Under the pieces are notes generated by a model, which saw nothing but the letters and a program-made list of their open reading frames with translations, was not told the origin of the DNA and did not search any database. From positions 1 through 64,000 of the forward strand of contig NZ_JAMDLI010000005.1 of NCBI RefSeq assembly GCF_023721815.1: a DNA stretch of 64,000 nt, written 5' to 3'. A program made the position numbers and the translations under genes. The DNA is from Pleomorphomonas sp. JP5. GTDB taxonomy: Bacteria > Pseudomonadota > Alphaproteobacteria > Rhizobiales > Pleomorphomonadaceae. Below are positions 8,267 to 17,359 of this stretch, in pieces (the stretch's first letter is position 1; each line of letters starts with the position of its first letter).

Positions 8267-9496
8267 TCAGGCCGAGTGTTCCAGCCGGGTGGCGGGCCAG
8301 CCGAGGTCCTGGCCGATGGCGAGGAGGGCGTCGACGAGGGTGCGCATGTGGGCTTCGGTGTGGAAGGGTGTTGGCGTGATGCGCAGGCGTTCCTGGCCGC
8401 GCGCCACCGTCGGGTAGTTGATCGGTTGGACGTAGATGTCGTGGTCGGCGATCAGGCGTTCGCTGATGCGGCGGCAGAGGTGGGCGTCGCCGACGATGAC
8501 GGGCAGGATGTGGCTGGGCGTGTCGAGCACCGGCAGGCCGGCTTCCATCAGCATGGCTTTGAGGCGGGCGGCGTTGGCGGCTTGCCGCGCGCGGCCTTCG
8601 GGGTGGGTGCGCACGTGGCGGATGGCGGCGCGCGCGCCGGCTGCGAGATGCGGAGGGAGCGAGGTGCTGAAGATGAAGCTCTCGGCCAGACTGCGGACGA
8701 CGTCGATCAGCGCGGCGGGGCCGCTGATGTAGCCGCCCATGATGCCGAAGGCCTTGGCCAGCGTGCCCTCGATGACCGTCAGCCGGTGGGCGAGGCCGTC
8801 GCGGTCGGCGATGCCGCCGCCTTGCGGGCCGTAGAGGCCGACGGCGTGGACCTCGTCGAGATAGGTGAGGGCGCCGTATTTGTCGGCCACGTCGCAGAGG
8901 GCGGCGATGGGCGCGATGTCGCCATCCATCGAGTAGACGCTCTCGAAGGCGACGATCTTGGGCCGGTCGGCGTCGACGGCGGCCATCAGCTCGTCGAGAT
9001 GGGCGACGTCGTTGTGGCGGAAGATGCGCTTTTCGGCGCCCGAACGGCGGATGCCCTCGATCATCGAATTGTGGTTCTGCGCGTCGGAGAAGATGACGCA
9101 GTTCGGCAGCACGCGCCCGAGCGTGCCGAGCGCCGCCAGATTGGAGATCCAGCCGGAGGTGAAGATCAGCGCCGCTTCCTTGCCGTGCAGGTCGGCCAGC
9201 TCGCCTTCAAGCGCCACATGCTGGCGGTTGGTGCCGGAAATGTTGCGGGTGCCGCCGGCGCCGGCGCCCGACAGGTCGAGCTCGGCGTGCATGGCGTCGA
9301 GCACCTCGGGGTGCTGGCCCATGCCGAGATAGTCGTTGGAACACCAGACGGTAACCCGCCGCGTCTTGCCGTCGGGGCCGCGCCAGAGGGCGGTGGGGAA
9401 CGCGCCGTTGATACGCTCCAGCTCGGCGAAGGTGCGATAGCGACCGTCGCGCTTCATGTCGGCGAGCAGGGTGTTGAAATGCTGGTTGGTGTCCAT
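8267..9496 (-). CDS. hemA: 5-aminolevulinate synthase
   Basis: 409 residues, PLP-dependent alpha-oxoamine synthase that condenses glycine with succinyl-CoA to give 5-aminolevulinate, the first step of haem synthesis in Alphaproteobacteria. The N-terminal substrate region ([15 protein letters not shown]), the [11 protein letters not shown] motif, the [10 protein letters not shown] aspartate region and the PLP lysine in TLAKAFG (Lys248, the position usual in bacterial ALAS) are all intact. It is single, downstream of a repeat array at its 3' end, and divergent from a MocR-type regulator. Three CCATACA-type sites lie 52-92 bp upstream of its start, suggesting control by that regulator. Confidence 0.97.
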   Translation of the reverse strand: MDTNQHFNTLLADMKRDGRYRTFAELERINGAFPTALWRGPDGKTRRVTVWCSNDYLGMGQHPEVLDAMHAELDLSGAGAGGTRNISGTNRQHVALEGELADLHGKEAALIFTSGWISNLAALGTLGRVLPNCVIFSDAQNHNSMIEGIRRSGAEKRIFRHNDVAHLDELMAAVDADRPKIVAFESVYSMDGDIAPIAALCDVADKYGALTYLDEVHAVGLYGPQGGGIADRDGLAHRLTVIEGTLAKAFGIMGGYISGPAALIDVVRSLAESFIFSTSLPPHLAAGARAAIRHVRTHPEGRARQAANAARLKAMLMEAGLPVLDTPSHILPVIVGDAHLCRRISERLIADHDIYVQPINYPTVARGQERLRITPTPFHTEAHMRTLVDALLAIGQDLGWPATRLEHSA

Positions 9497-9547
9497 GTCG
9501 AATGCCTTGTCGGGTGGGGCTGGCGATGGGAGCGCCCGTGGGTGCGG

Positions 9548-9588
9548 CCATACATTCTGCGGTAATGTGTATGGATTGATTCCATACA
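9548..9588. promoter_or_regulatory. CCATACA triplet upstream of hemA
   Basis: CCATACA at 9548-9554, its reverse complement TGTATGG at 9568-9574, and CCATACA again at 9582-9588 (spacers 13 and 7). The same order and nearly the same spacing recur in front of mocR at 9761-9800, so this is probably the regulator's operator. Confidence 0.7.
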
Positions 9589-9760
9589 GCGCAAGCCGGA
9601 TGCCGGCGATGGTGCTATGCGCTCCGAATATTCATGGCTGCTATGCTCAAGTTTCCTGGGGCAATGGAAGGGCGTGAAATGGCGGAAAATCGGTGATTTC
9701 TTCGCTATCGTCTGGGGCTGTCAGACAGTGGGCGGCGGTGTAAGGGGTTTCCTTTATCGG

Positions 9761-9800
9761 CCATACATGGTAGCGTTTTTGTATGTGAACGTGCCATACA
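9761..9800. promoter_or_regulatory. CCATACA triplet upstream of the MocR gene
   Basis: CCATACA at 9761-9767, TGTATGT at 9780-9786 (one mismatch) and CCATACA at 9794-9800 (spacers 12 and 7). It ends 11 bp before the regulator's ATG, a position expected for autoregulation. Confidence 0.7.
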
Positions 9801-9811
9801 AAGAGGGCGCC

Positions 9812-11185
9812 ATGTGGAAGCCACGACTGATCGAGGGCGCGCGGGCGAAGTATCTCGGCATCGTCGAGGCGCTTGAGGCCGACGTGCGGTCGGGGCGCGC
9901 GGCGCGCGGCGATCGTCTGCCGGCGCAGCGGGCCATTGCCGAAGCGCTGGGCGTCGACCTGACGACGGTGACGCGGGCCTTCAACGAGGCGCGGCGGCGC
10001 GGGCTGGTGGCGGCGCAGGCCGGGCGCGGCACCTTCATCAGCGACACGGCGGACGGCGAGGGCGGCGTGGCCGCTTCCTCGCCGATCGACCTCAGCATGA
10101 ACATTCCGCCGCAGCCGGCCAGCTTCGATTTCCGCAAGCTGATGCCGCAGGGCATCGCCGGCGTTCTCGGCAGCCCCAACGGCCTCCTCCGCCTGCACTA
10201 TCAGGACAGCACCGGGGCGGAAGCCGACCGGCAGGCCGGCGCCAGCTGGCTCACGCGGCGCGTTGCCGGCGCGGCGGCCGAGCGCGTGGTGGTGGCCGCC
10301 GGGGCGCAAAGCGCGCTGTTCGCCCTCTGCGAACTGTTGCTCGACCGGGGCGATGTGGTGGCCGCCGGGGCGATGACCTATCCGGGGCTGAAGGCGGTGG
10401 CCCTCGAAAGGGGGCTGACCCTCGCGCCGCTCGCCATGGACGAGGACGGCATTCTGCCCGAGGCCTTCGAGGCGGCCTGCCGCGAGCGGGCGCCCCGGCT
10501 TCTCTACGTCATTCCCAGCATCGACAATCCGACGACGGCGACGCTGCCCGAGGCGCGCCGCCGCGCCATCGTCGACATCGCCCGCCGGCATGGCGTGACG
10601 ATCGTCGAGGACGACCCTTACGCGCCGCTTCGGCCCGACCGGCTGGTGACCATGGCGGAACTGGCGCCCGACATCACCTGGCACATCGCCACCCTGTCGA
10701 AATGCGCCACACCGGCGCTGCGCGTCGCCTATGTGCTGGCGCCAAGCGCCGCCGCCGCCTTGCGGCTGGCCGGCGTGCTGCGCGCCACCAGCCTGATGGC
10801 GCCGCCGCTGATGTCGGCGCTGGTCAGCCGCTGGATCGTCGACGGCGCGCTCGACGAACTGGCCGGCGCGATCGGCGCGGAGAACGAGGCGCGGCAGGCG
10901 CTGGCGGCGTCGATCCTCGGCACCGGCTACGCCGCCGACCCGCGCGGCCATCACCTGTGGCTGCGCCTGCCGGCGCACTGGCGGGCCGCCGACTTCGCCG
11001 AGCATGCAGACCGCGCCGGCGTCTCCATCGTGCCTGCCTCGGCCTTCGCCACCGTCGCCCATCCTGTCGAGGCGGTGCGCATCTCGCTCGGCGTCGCGCC
11101 CGACCGGGGCGACCTCGAGGACGGGCTGACCCAGCTTTCAAGCCTCATCGCCCAGCCGGCCTTTGCCACCCGCGCGGTCGTTTGA
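9812..11185 (+). CDS. MocR/PdxR-type GntR regulator with aminotransferase domain
   Basis: 457 residues. An N-terminal GntR winged helix (about residues 10-75, [20 protein letters not shown] then [21 protein letters not shown]) is fused to a fold-type I aminotransferase-like domain. The PLP lysine is the K in TLSKCATP, and [11 protein letters not shown] and [10 protein letters not shown] are the expected surrounding motifs. MocR proteins use PLP or an amino-PLP adduct as effector. Because hemA (PLP- and glycine-dependent) is divergent and both promoters carry the same CCATACA triplet, a role in hemA control is a reasonable inference. The ATG at 9812 was chosen because the longer frame from 9617 runs through the operator region. 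cydA follows 72 bp downstream. Confidence 0.88.
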   Translation: MWKPRLIEGARAKYLGIVEALEADVRSGRAARGDRLPAQRAIAEALGVDLTTVTRAFNEARRRGLVAAQAGRGTFISDTADGEGGVAASSPIDLSMNIPPQPASFDFRKLMPQGIAGVLGSPNGLLRLHYQDSTGAEADRQAGASWLTRRVAGAAAERVVVAAGAQSALFALCELLLDRGDVVAAGAMTYPGLKAVALERGLTLAPLAMDEDGILPEAFEAACRERAPRLLYVIPSIDNPTTATLPEARRRAIVDIARRHGVTIVEDDPYAPLRPDRLVTMAELAPDITWHIATLSKCATPALRVAYVLAPSAAAALRLAGVLRATSLMAPPLMSALVSRWIVDGALDELAGAIGAENEARQALAASILGTGYAADPRGHHLWLRLPAHWRAADFAEHADRAGVSIVPASAFATVAHPVEAVRISLGVAPDRGDLEDGLTQLSSLIAQPAFATRAVV

Positions 11186-11257
11186 GGTTCAGGACACAGC
11201 CATGACCTTGTTCACATCCACCCCCACGACGATCGCCAAACCCACGGAGGGCGCGCC

Positions 11258-12688
11258 ATGTTCGGCCTGACCGCGCTGGAACTGGCCCGCATCCAGTTCG
11301 GCTTCACCATTTCCTTCCACATCGTCTTTCCGGCCATCACCATCGGCCTCGCCAGCTATCTGGTGGTGCTGGAAGCGATGTGGCTGTGGAAGAAGGATCT
11401 CGTCTATCGCGACCTCTATCATTTCTGGTCGAAGATCTTCGCCGTCAACTTCGCCATGGGCGTCGTCTCGGGGCTGGTCATGGCCTATCAGTTCGGCACC
11501 AACTGGAGCTATTTCTCCTCCTTCGCCGGCTCGATCACCGGCCCGCTGCTCGCCTACGAGGTGCTGACCGCCTTCTTCCTGGAAGCGGGCTTCCTGGGGG
11601 TGATGCTGTTCGGCTGGAACAAGGTGGGGCCGGGGCTGCACCTCTTCTCCACCTTCATGGTGGCGCTCGGCACGCTGATTTCCGCCACCTGGATCCTCGC
11701 CTCCAACAGCTGGATGCAGACGCCGCAGGGCCATGAGATCATCAACGGCGTGGTGGTGCCGGTGGACTGGCTGAAGGTGATCTTCAACCCGTCCTTCCCC
11801 TACCGCCTCGCGCACATGGTGGTGGCCGCCTTCCTGGCCACGGCGCTGTTCGTCGGCGCGTCCGGGGCGTGGCATCTCATGCGGGGCAACAACACGCCGC
11901 GCATCCGCACCATGTTCTCCATGGCCATGTGGATGGTGCTGATCGTCACGCCGTTGCAGATCCTGGTCGGCGACCAGCACGGCCTCAACACGCTGGAGCA
12001 CCAGCCGGCCAAGGTGGCGGCCATGGAAGGCCACTGGCGCAACGAGCCGGGCGCCGGCGCGCCGCTGATCCTGTTCGGCTGGCCCGACATGGAGGCCGAG
12101 GTGACGCGCTACAAGCTGGAAATCCCCCGGCTGGGCGGCCTGATCCTGACGCACAGCCTCGACGGCCAGTACAAGGCCCTCAGCGAGTTCCCGAAAGAGG
12201 ACCGGCCGAATTCCACGGTGGTGTTCTGGTCGTTCCGCGTCATGGTGGGTCTGGGCATGCTGATGCTGGTGCTGGGCCTCTGGAGCGCCTGGCTGCGCTG
12301 GCGCGGCAGCTTCTACGAGCAGCGCTGGTTCCTGCGCCTTGCCACCTGGATGGGGCCATCCGGCCTGATCGCCATCCTGGCTGGCTGGTACACCACCGAG
12401 ATCGGCCGCCAGCCGTGGATCGTCTATGGCGTCATGCGCACCAAGGATGCCGTGTCCAACCACTCGGCGCCGGTGCTGTCGGCGACGCTGATCGCCTTCC
12501 TCGTCATGTATTTCGCCGTGTTCGGCACCGGCGTCCGCTACATGCTGAAGCTGGTGGCCAAGGGGCCGGAGACCAGCGACGACGGCGACCATCCGCTGGG
12601 AAAGGGGCAAGCGCAAGGGGGACAGGCGCAACGGCCGGCCCGACCGCTTTCCGCCGCCCCCGACGACGTCGACCCGTCGCTCAACTGA
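11258..12688 (+). CDS. cydA: Cytochrome bd-type quinol oxidase subunit I, short Q-loop
   Basis: 476 residues, multi-span inner-membrane subunit carrying haems b558, b595 and d. Axial ligands can be placed at His21, His186 and Met329 (in FWSFRVMVG), and GRQPW is present. Met329 lies about 64 residues earlier than its Escherichia coli counterpart, which means the periplasmic Q-loop is of the short type, as in cyanide-insensitive (CioA-like) oxidases. It reduces oxygen with quinol and conserves energy without proton pumping. First gene of a three-gene operon (12 bp to cydB). The haem need ties in with hemA nearby. Confidence 0.95.
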   Translation: MFGLTALELARIQFGFTISFHIVFPAITIGLASYLVVLEAMWLWKKDLVYRDLYHFWSKIFAVNFAMGVVSGLVMAYQFGTNWSYFSSFAGSITGPLLAYEVLTAFFLEAGFLGVMLFGWNKVGPGLHLFSTFMVALGTLISATWILASNSWMQTPQGHEIINGVVVPVDWLKVIFNPSFPYRLAHMVVAAFLATALFVGASGAWHLMRGNNTPRIRTMFSMAMWMVLIVTPLQILVGDQHGLNTLEHQPAKVAAMEGHWRNEPGAGAPLILFGWPDMEAEVTRYKLEIPRLGGLILTHSLDGQYKALSEFPKEDRPNSTVVFWSFRVMVGLGMLMLVLGLWSAWLRWRGSFYEQRWFLRLATWMGPSGLIAILAGWYTTEIGRQPWIVYGVMRTKDAVSNHSAPVLSATLIAFLVMYFAVFGTGVRYMLKLVAKGPETSDDGDHPLGKGQAQGGQAQRPARPLSAAPDDVDPSLN

Positions 12689-12700
12689 GGAGGACACACC

Positions 12701-13708
12701 ATGGGCATCGATCTTCCTCTCCTGTGGGCCATCATCATCGCCTTCGGCCTGATGATGTACGTCATCATGGACGGCTTCGACCTCGGCATCGGCATACTCT
12801 TCCCCTTCGTGCGCGACCGCGAGGACCGCGACACCATGGTCAACAGCGTGGCGCCGGTGTGGGACGGCAACGAGACCTGGCTGGTGCTGGGCGGGGCGGC
12901 GCTGATGGCCGCCTTCCCCATCGCCTACGCGGTGGTGCTCAGCGCGCTCTACCTGCCGCTGATGCTGATGCTGGCCGGCCTCATCTGGCGCGGCGTCGCC
13001 TTCGAGTTCCGCTTCAAGGCCGACGAAAGCCACAAGCCCTTCTGGGACAAGGCCTTCATCTGGGGCTCCTACATGGCCACCGTCTCGCAAGGGGTGGCTC
13101 TCGGCGCCTTCATCAACGGCTTTGCCGTGGAGGGCGGCGCCTATGCCGGCGGCGTGTTCGACTGGCTGACGCCGTTCAGCCTGTTCACCGGTGTCGGCCT
13201 CGTCGTCGCCTATGCGCTCCTGGGCGCCACCTGGCTGGTGATGAAGACCGAGGGCGGCTTGCAGCGGCGCATGCGTCAGCTCGGCAAGCCGGTGACGCTC
13301 GTCGTGCTGGCGACCATCGTCGCCGTCAGCATCTGGACGCCGCTCGCCCACCCGGACATCGCCGGGCGCTGGTTCGCGCTGCCCAACCTCTACTATCTCG
13401 CACCGGTGCCGGTGTGCGTGGCGCTGGTGGGCTGGCTGTTGATCCGCACGCTCTCCGCCGACACCCACGCCGCGCCCTTCGCGCTGTCGCTGGCGCTGCT
13501 GTTCCTGGGCTATTCCGGGCTGGCGATCAGCCTGTGGCCGAACATCATCCCGCCGTCGATGTCCATCTGGCAGGCGGCAGCCCCGCCGCAGAGCATGGGC
13601 TTCGCCCTGGTCGGCGCCCTGTTCATCATCCCCTTCATCCTCGCCTATACCGCGTGGTCCTACTACGTGTTCCGGGGCAAGGTGAAAGCCGGGGAGGGCT
13701 ACCACTGA
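12701..13708 (+). CDS. cydB: Cytochrome bd-type quinol oxidase subunit II
   Basis: 335 residues, hydrophobic throughout. The N-terminus (LLWAIIIAFGLMMYVIMDGF then DLGIGILFPF) and WDGNETWLVLGG at about residues 53-64 are the usual CydB signatures. It pairs with CydA to form the core oxidase in the inner membrane. The GAGGAG ribosome site precedes the ATG, and the stop codon overlaps the start of the next small gene (TGATG). Confidence 0.95.
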   Translation: MGIDLPLLWAIIIAFGLMMYVIMDGFDLGIGILFPFVRDREDRDTMVNSVAPVWDGNETWLVLGGAALMAAFPIAYAVVLSALYLPLMLMLAGLIWRGVAFEFRFKADESHKPFWDKAFIWGSYMATVSQGVALGAFINGFAVEGGAYAGGVFDWLTPFSLFTGVGLVVAYALLGATWLVMKTEGGLQRRMRQLGKPVTLVVLATIVAVSIWTPLAHPDIAGRWFALPNLYYLAPVPVCVALVGWLLIRTLSADTHAAPFALSLALLFLGYSGLAISLWPNIIPPSMSIWQAAAPPQSMGFALVGALFIIPFILAYTAWSYYVFRGKVKAGEGYH

Positions 13709-13851
13709 TGGCCGGCGAGAAAGCACCCAAGGGCCTGTGGCTGCGCCGCGTCGGCTGGCTGGTGGCCATCTGGGCCGGCAGCATCGCCGCGCTCGGCGTG
13801 GTGGCGATGGCCTTCCGCCTGCTGATGAATCTTGCGGGGATGAAGAGCTGA
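13708..13851 (+). CDS. DUF2474-type small subunit of cytochrome bd oxidase
   Basis: 47-residue single-span protein: MAGEKAPKGLWLRRVGW, then a hydrophobic segment VAIWAGSIAALGVVAMAF and a short positive tail. Its ATG overlaps the cydB stop by one base, so it is translationally coupled. Small DUF2474 proteins regularly follow CioAB-type bd oxidase genes and are thought to act like CydX, stabilising the complex. The assignment is from length, position and the W-rich N-terminus. Confidence 0.8.
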   Translation: MAGEKAPKGLWLRRVGWLVAIWAGSIAALGVVAMAFRLLMNLAGMKS

Positions 13852-13859
13852 GGGGAGAG

Positions 13860-14130
13860 AGGGTGCCCTATATCGGCGTTGCACCCTTTTCTGCCTGAGG
13901 TCCTCGCCTGCGCAAGGATGACAGAACTATATAGAGGGACAGTGGGAGAAGCCGCTCGCAAGCCTCCCACACGGCTTCACCGCCATTACGCGGAACGCAA
14001 CGTTCGCAAGTGCGCGCAACCGCTATCCGATTGATACATATATATAAATTGTCATCCTTGCGCAGGCGAGGACCTCAGGCAGGAAGGGGCGAGGGGTTGA
14101 TATCGGTCTCCCTGCTTCAGGGAGTGCGAT
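13860..14130. repeat. Single palindromic element
   Basis: Right arm at about 13863-13935 (opening GCCCTATATCGGC, then CTGAGGTCCTCGCC and AAGGATGACAG), linker, and left arm at about 14036-14115 ending TTGATATCGGTCTCCC. The 14130-14189 remainder holds no gene. Confidence 0.85.
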
Positions 14131-14189
14131 ATCGGGCTCCCGCTCCCATCATGATGTCCCCCGCTGCCTGGGCCGTTCCCTCCGGGGTG

Positions 14190-15074
14190 TCAGCGCAGCA
14201 GGGCGAGCCTTGAGAGCGTGAGGCGGCATTGCCGGCAGAGCGGTTCGTTCCTGCCGCCGCGATAGTAGCTCAGCGCGATCACCGCGCCGTAGAGCGCCCA
14301 GGCCTTGCCGCGCAGCCAGTCGCCATCACCAAGCGCGAGGGCTTGCCGGAAGGTGTCGCGCGCGGTGGGGTCGATCCAGGACCAGGCCACGGCGTAGTCG
14401 GCGGCCGGGTCGCCGGTGGCGGCGAGGCCCCAGTCGATGACGCCGGCGAGCTTGCCGCCCCGGGCGATCAGATTGTCGGCCTTGAGGTCGCCGTGCAGCC
14501 AGACCGGCGGGCCGGCGTGCCGCGCCGAAACGGCGGACGTCCAGAGCGCCACGGCGGCGGCGGCGTCGATCTCGTCGGCGACGGCGTCGATGGATGCGAG
14601 CGTCGCCTCGGACATGTCCTCAAGGGCAACGCCGCGTCGGTGGTTGTCCGGGCCGGCGACGGGGGCGCCGTCGGTGGGGCAGGCCCGCAGGGCTTTCAGG
14701 AACGCGGCCAGCGACAGGGCGGCGGCGGTGACGTCGCCGATGGCGTCGGGGCTGGCGATGTCGCCCTCCATCCAGTCGAAGATGCCGAACGGGCAGTCGA
14801 TGCCGAGGTTCACGCGGCCCTGATGGCGCGGGACGGGGATGTCGAGCGGCAGGCCGGCAAGGCGCGGCAGCCAGTCGAGCTCCTTGCGCAGCGCCGGGAC
14901 GGCCGAGGGCCGGCGGGGAATGCGCAGCACGAGCTTGTCGCCGATGCGGAACAGGGCGTTGTCGGTGCCGGTGGAGTTGACCCGATGCAGCGGAAGATGC
15001 GCCCACTGCGGCGTCTCGTGCGCGATCAGGCGGCGGGCGAGGGTTATGGTGACCGGAAGATCGTCGCTGTGCAT
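14190..15074 (-). CDS. Aminoglycoside phosphotransferase (APH) family kinase
   Basis: 294 residues with an APH/choline-kinase-like fold. The ATP-binding N-lobe holds NALFRIGDKLVLRIPRR, the catalytic loop is HGDLKADNL (about residue 200), and the metal-binding segment is GVIDWGLAATGDPAADYA. It resembles aminoglycoside or macrolide phosphotransferases, but most chromosomal members phosphorylate unknown small molecules, so resistance should not be assumed. The start at 15074 was chosen because the upstream frame translates repeat DNA. It lies between two palindromic elements. Confidence 0.82.
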   Translation of the reverse strand: MHSDDLPVTITLARRLIAHETPQWAHLPLHRVNSTGTDNALFRIGDKLVLRIPRRPSAVPALRKELDWLPRLAGLPLDIPVPRHQGRVNLGIDCPFGIFDWMEGDIASPDAIGDVTAAALSLAAFLKALRACPTDGAPVAGPDNHRRGVALEDMSEATLASIDAVADEIDAAAAVALWTSAVSARHAGPPVWLHGDLKADNLIARGGKLAGVIDWGLAATGDPAADYAVAWSWIDPTARDTFRQALALGDGDWLRGKAWALYGAVIALSYYRGGRNEPLCRQCRLTLSRLALLR

Positions 15075-15104
15075 GGTGACAGCTATAGGGCGATTTTGAT
15101 GACG

Positions 15105-15640
15105 GGACCAAGAAGGGGCGAGGGGATATCGGGCGCGTTGGGGCTCGGGGGAGCGCGATATGGGCCAATGCGATTTCTCGTCCTGAGGTCCTGCGCATGA
15201 AGCGCAGGATGACAATTAATTGATATGAAACAAGGAGATGCGTTGCGTTTTCGCTGCGCTCTCGGTCACCAAAGGAGGCTCCGGCTCCCATCATGCTGTC
15301 ATCCTGCGCTTTAGGCGCAGGACCTCAGGCCGGAAGGGGCGAGGGAGTGATATCGGGCGCGTTGGAGCTCGGGGGAGCGCGATATGGGCCAATGCGATTT
15401 CTCGTCCTGAGGTCCTGCGCATGAAGCGCAGGATGACAATTAATTGATATGAAACAAGGAGATGCGTTGCGTTTCCGCTGCGCTCTCGGTCACCAAAGGA
15501 GGCTCCGGCTCCCATCATGCTGTCATCCTGCGCTTCATGCGCAGGACCTCGGGCCGGAAGGGGCGAGGGAGTGATATCGGTCTCCCTTGCGTGAGGGAGC
15601 ATGATATCTGCCGTTGCTGTTTCTCGTCCTGAGGCCCTCT
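15105..15640. repeat. Two tandem palindromic elements and a decayed arm
   Basis: Right arms near 15150 and 15380, left arms near 15295 and 15520; period about 232 bp. Linkers are nearly identical (GGTCACCAAAGGAGGCTCC in both). A degraded right arm starts near 15600 (GATATCTGCCG, then CGTCCTGAGGCCC). No gene is supported. Confidence 0.85.
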
Positions 15641-15714
15641 GCTTTCGAGAGAGGGGCGCAGGAAAGGGATATGGGGGGCGGCTTGCCGCTGGCCTTTTCT
15701 CGCTAGTTCGCCGC

Positions 15715-16326
15715 CTATTTCCCGTTCTCCGGCCGGAACTCGATCTCTATCGCCACGTCGACCTCGTCGCCGAGCGCCGGGAGAGCGAAGGCGAGGCCCC
15801 AGGTGGAGCGTTTGAGGCGCATGTGGCCGGAGAAGCCGAGTTTGGCGATCTTTTCGATCGGGTGCTCGGCCATGGAACCGTTGAAGGTGACGTCCATCAC
15901 CGCCGGGTGGGTTTGGCCACGCATGGTCAGCTGGCCGAACACCTGGCCGGTGTTTTCGCCGTCAACGACGATCCGGTCCGAGACGAAGCCGATGGGGCTG
16001 CCGGCCAGGAAATCTGCGCCGGCGCCGATCTTGGCGTCGAAGTCCTCCTTCTGAGGGAAGGGGAAGTCGGTGCGGACCTCAAGCGGGTCGATCTCGACGG
16101 TCAGCGTCGATTGCGCGGGAGCCTCGCGGTTCCAGTCGAGCTTGGCCCTGGCGCCGACGAAGCGGGCCGTGTAGCGCGAGAGACCGAAGTGATCGATGCG
16201 CCAGGTGACGCTGGTGTGAGGGCCGTCCTGCTCATAGCGGCCGCTCGGGGCGGGGGAGTCTGGCGCGGCGAGCGCCAGGGTGGGGCAGGCGAAGAGAAGC
16301 GCTGTCAGCGTCAGTTTGGCAAACAT
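15715..16326 (-). CDS. YceI-family periplasmic protein
   Basis: 203 residues with a signal peptide (MFAKLTLTALLFACPTLALA) and a YceI lipocalin-like barrel: SVTWRIDHFGLSRYTARF, the LTVEIDPLEVRT strand, QTHPAVMDVTFNG and HMRLKRSTWGLAFA. YceI proteins bind long isoprenoid chains in the periplasm; some respond to base or stress. The start at 16326 puts the signal peptide at the N-terminus. It is 114 bp downstream of the hemerythrin gene in the same direction, probably co-transcribed. Confidence 0.9.
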   Translation of the reverse strand: MFAKLTLTALLFACPTLALAAPDSPAPSGRYEQDGPHTSVTWRIDHFGLSRYTARFVGARAKLDWNREAPAQSTLTVEIDPLEVRTDFPFPQKEDFDAKIGAGADFLAGSPIGFVSDRIVVDGENTGQVFGQLTMRGQTHPAVMDVTFNGSMAEHPIEKIAKLGFSGHMRLKRSTWGLAFALPALGDEVDVAIEIEFRPENGK

Positions 16327-16440
16327 GGTCTGTCTCGTGAAAATGGGTGGGGAAGAAGCCGGGGCAACCGTCGCCGCGCCGGCTGCACGCAACGCAGCGG
16401 GCCGAGCCGGGGCCGGCGGCGACGAGGGTCTTCGGAAGGC

Positions 16441-17148
16441 TCATGCCGCGAGGCCGACGCTGAGGCGGAGGGCCTGGAAATCCGCCTCGGTCAGCGACGG
16501 GCGGATGGCGAACTCGACCACGGCGGCGAAGACCTCGCCCGGCATGGCCTGGAGCATGCCACCCACCAGCGCGGCGCGCTGATCGGGGTTCATGGCCGGC
16601 AGCATCATGCGGGTGAAGGCCATGTTCTCTTCCGGCGGCAGCGAGCCGACGATGCGCATCTCGATCGCCAAGAGTTCCTCGTCGGAGAAATGCCGCCAGA
16701 GAAGCGGGGCGGTGACGGTCTCCTCCTCGTGCATGTGGGCGAAATCGTCGGCGATGTAGGCGGCGAAGGCGAGGTAGAGCGCGCGGCCGGCCTCGGCGCG
16801 GTGGGCGGCGGGGGCAGTCTCGACGGAAGCGATCTTGCCCTCGAGGACGGCGAAGGCGGCGCGGTGCTCCTCGTGCTGTTCGTCGACCAGTTCGGTGGCG
16901 ATGCCGCGCCCGTTCAGGGCGGCGTGGATCTCGCCGTCCTCGTGGCGGACATGGGCGGCGGCCATGGCGAGAAGACGCCGGAGATCGGCGAGCAACTTGT
17001 CGGTGGCGGCGGCGTCGCCAAAGTCGTTTGAGCCAAGACGGGCAAGAAGAAGGCACTGGGTGCGGCGCAGGCCCTTGTGAATATTGCCGTAGATGTCGTA
17101 GCGGCCATCCAGCGCGGGAATGCGGCTCAGGAAATCTGGGTGGGTCAT
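16441..17148 (-). CDS. Hemerythrin-like (HHE) domain protein
   Basis: 235 residues, mainly helical. The iron-ligand pattern is visible: IHKGLRR at about 23, HVRHEDGEIH at about 66-75, DEQHEEHR at about 89-96 and HMHEEE at about 138-143. Hemerythrin-like cytosolic proteins hold a diiron site and bind oxygen, NO or iron. The C-terminal third has a second helical region resembling the extension of larger bacterial HHE proteins. It shares a divergent promoter region with the PPOX genes, which holds phased direct repeats at 17231-17280. Confidence 0.85.
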   Translation of the reverse strand: MTHPDFLSRIPALDGRYDIYGNIHKGLRRTQCLLLARLGSNDFGDAAATDKLLADLRRLLAMAAAHVRHEDGEIHAALNGRGIATELVDEQHEEHRAAFAVLEGKIASVETAPAAHRAEAGRALYLAFAAYIADDFAHMHEEETVTAPLLWRHFSDEELLAIEMRIVGSLPPEENMAFTRMMLPAMNPDQRAALVGGMLQAMPGEVFAAVVEFAIRPSLTEADFQALRLSVGLAA

Positions 17149-17230
17149 GGTGGTCTCCGTGGGAAATCTTCATCGCCGCGCCATTTTTCGGGCGGCGAGG
17201 CGATCCAATACAGTCGGCCCACGGACCGGG

Positions 17231-17280
17231 CTTCCTAAAAGCTTGCTAACGGGGCCGCCGGCTTCCTAAGATTTTCCTAT
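17231..17280. promoter_or_regulatory. Four phased CTTNCTAA direct repeats in a divergent promoter
   Basis: CTTCCTAA at 17231, CTTGCTAA at 17242, CTTCCTAA at 17262 and TTTCCTAT at 17273. The start-to-start spacings are 11, 20 and 11 bp, that is one, two and one helical turn. This is the layout expected for tandem binding of OmpR-like winged-helix dimers. The block lies about 80 bp from each flanking start codon. Confidence 0.6.
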
Positions 17281-17359
17281 CGCCCGTCGCCCACGTGTAC
17301 CGGCGCGGGGGCGCGTGCTAAAAAGCCGGCGGTTCCCCCGACCTGACCGGAGGTGTCCG

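Noticed and set aside
8276-9565. 429-codon open frame on the plus strand
   Set aside because: Antisense shadow of hemA.
11189-13726. 845-codon open frame on the minus strand
   Set aside because: Antisense shadow of cydAB, rich in His, Arg and Gln with no recognisable motif.
14190-15074. Aminoglycoside resistance gene
   Set aside because: Only the APH fold is evident; chromosomal APH-like kinases often act on other substrates, so no resistance call is made.
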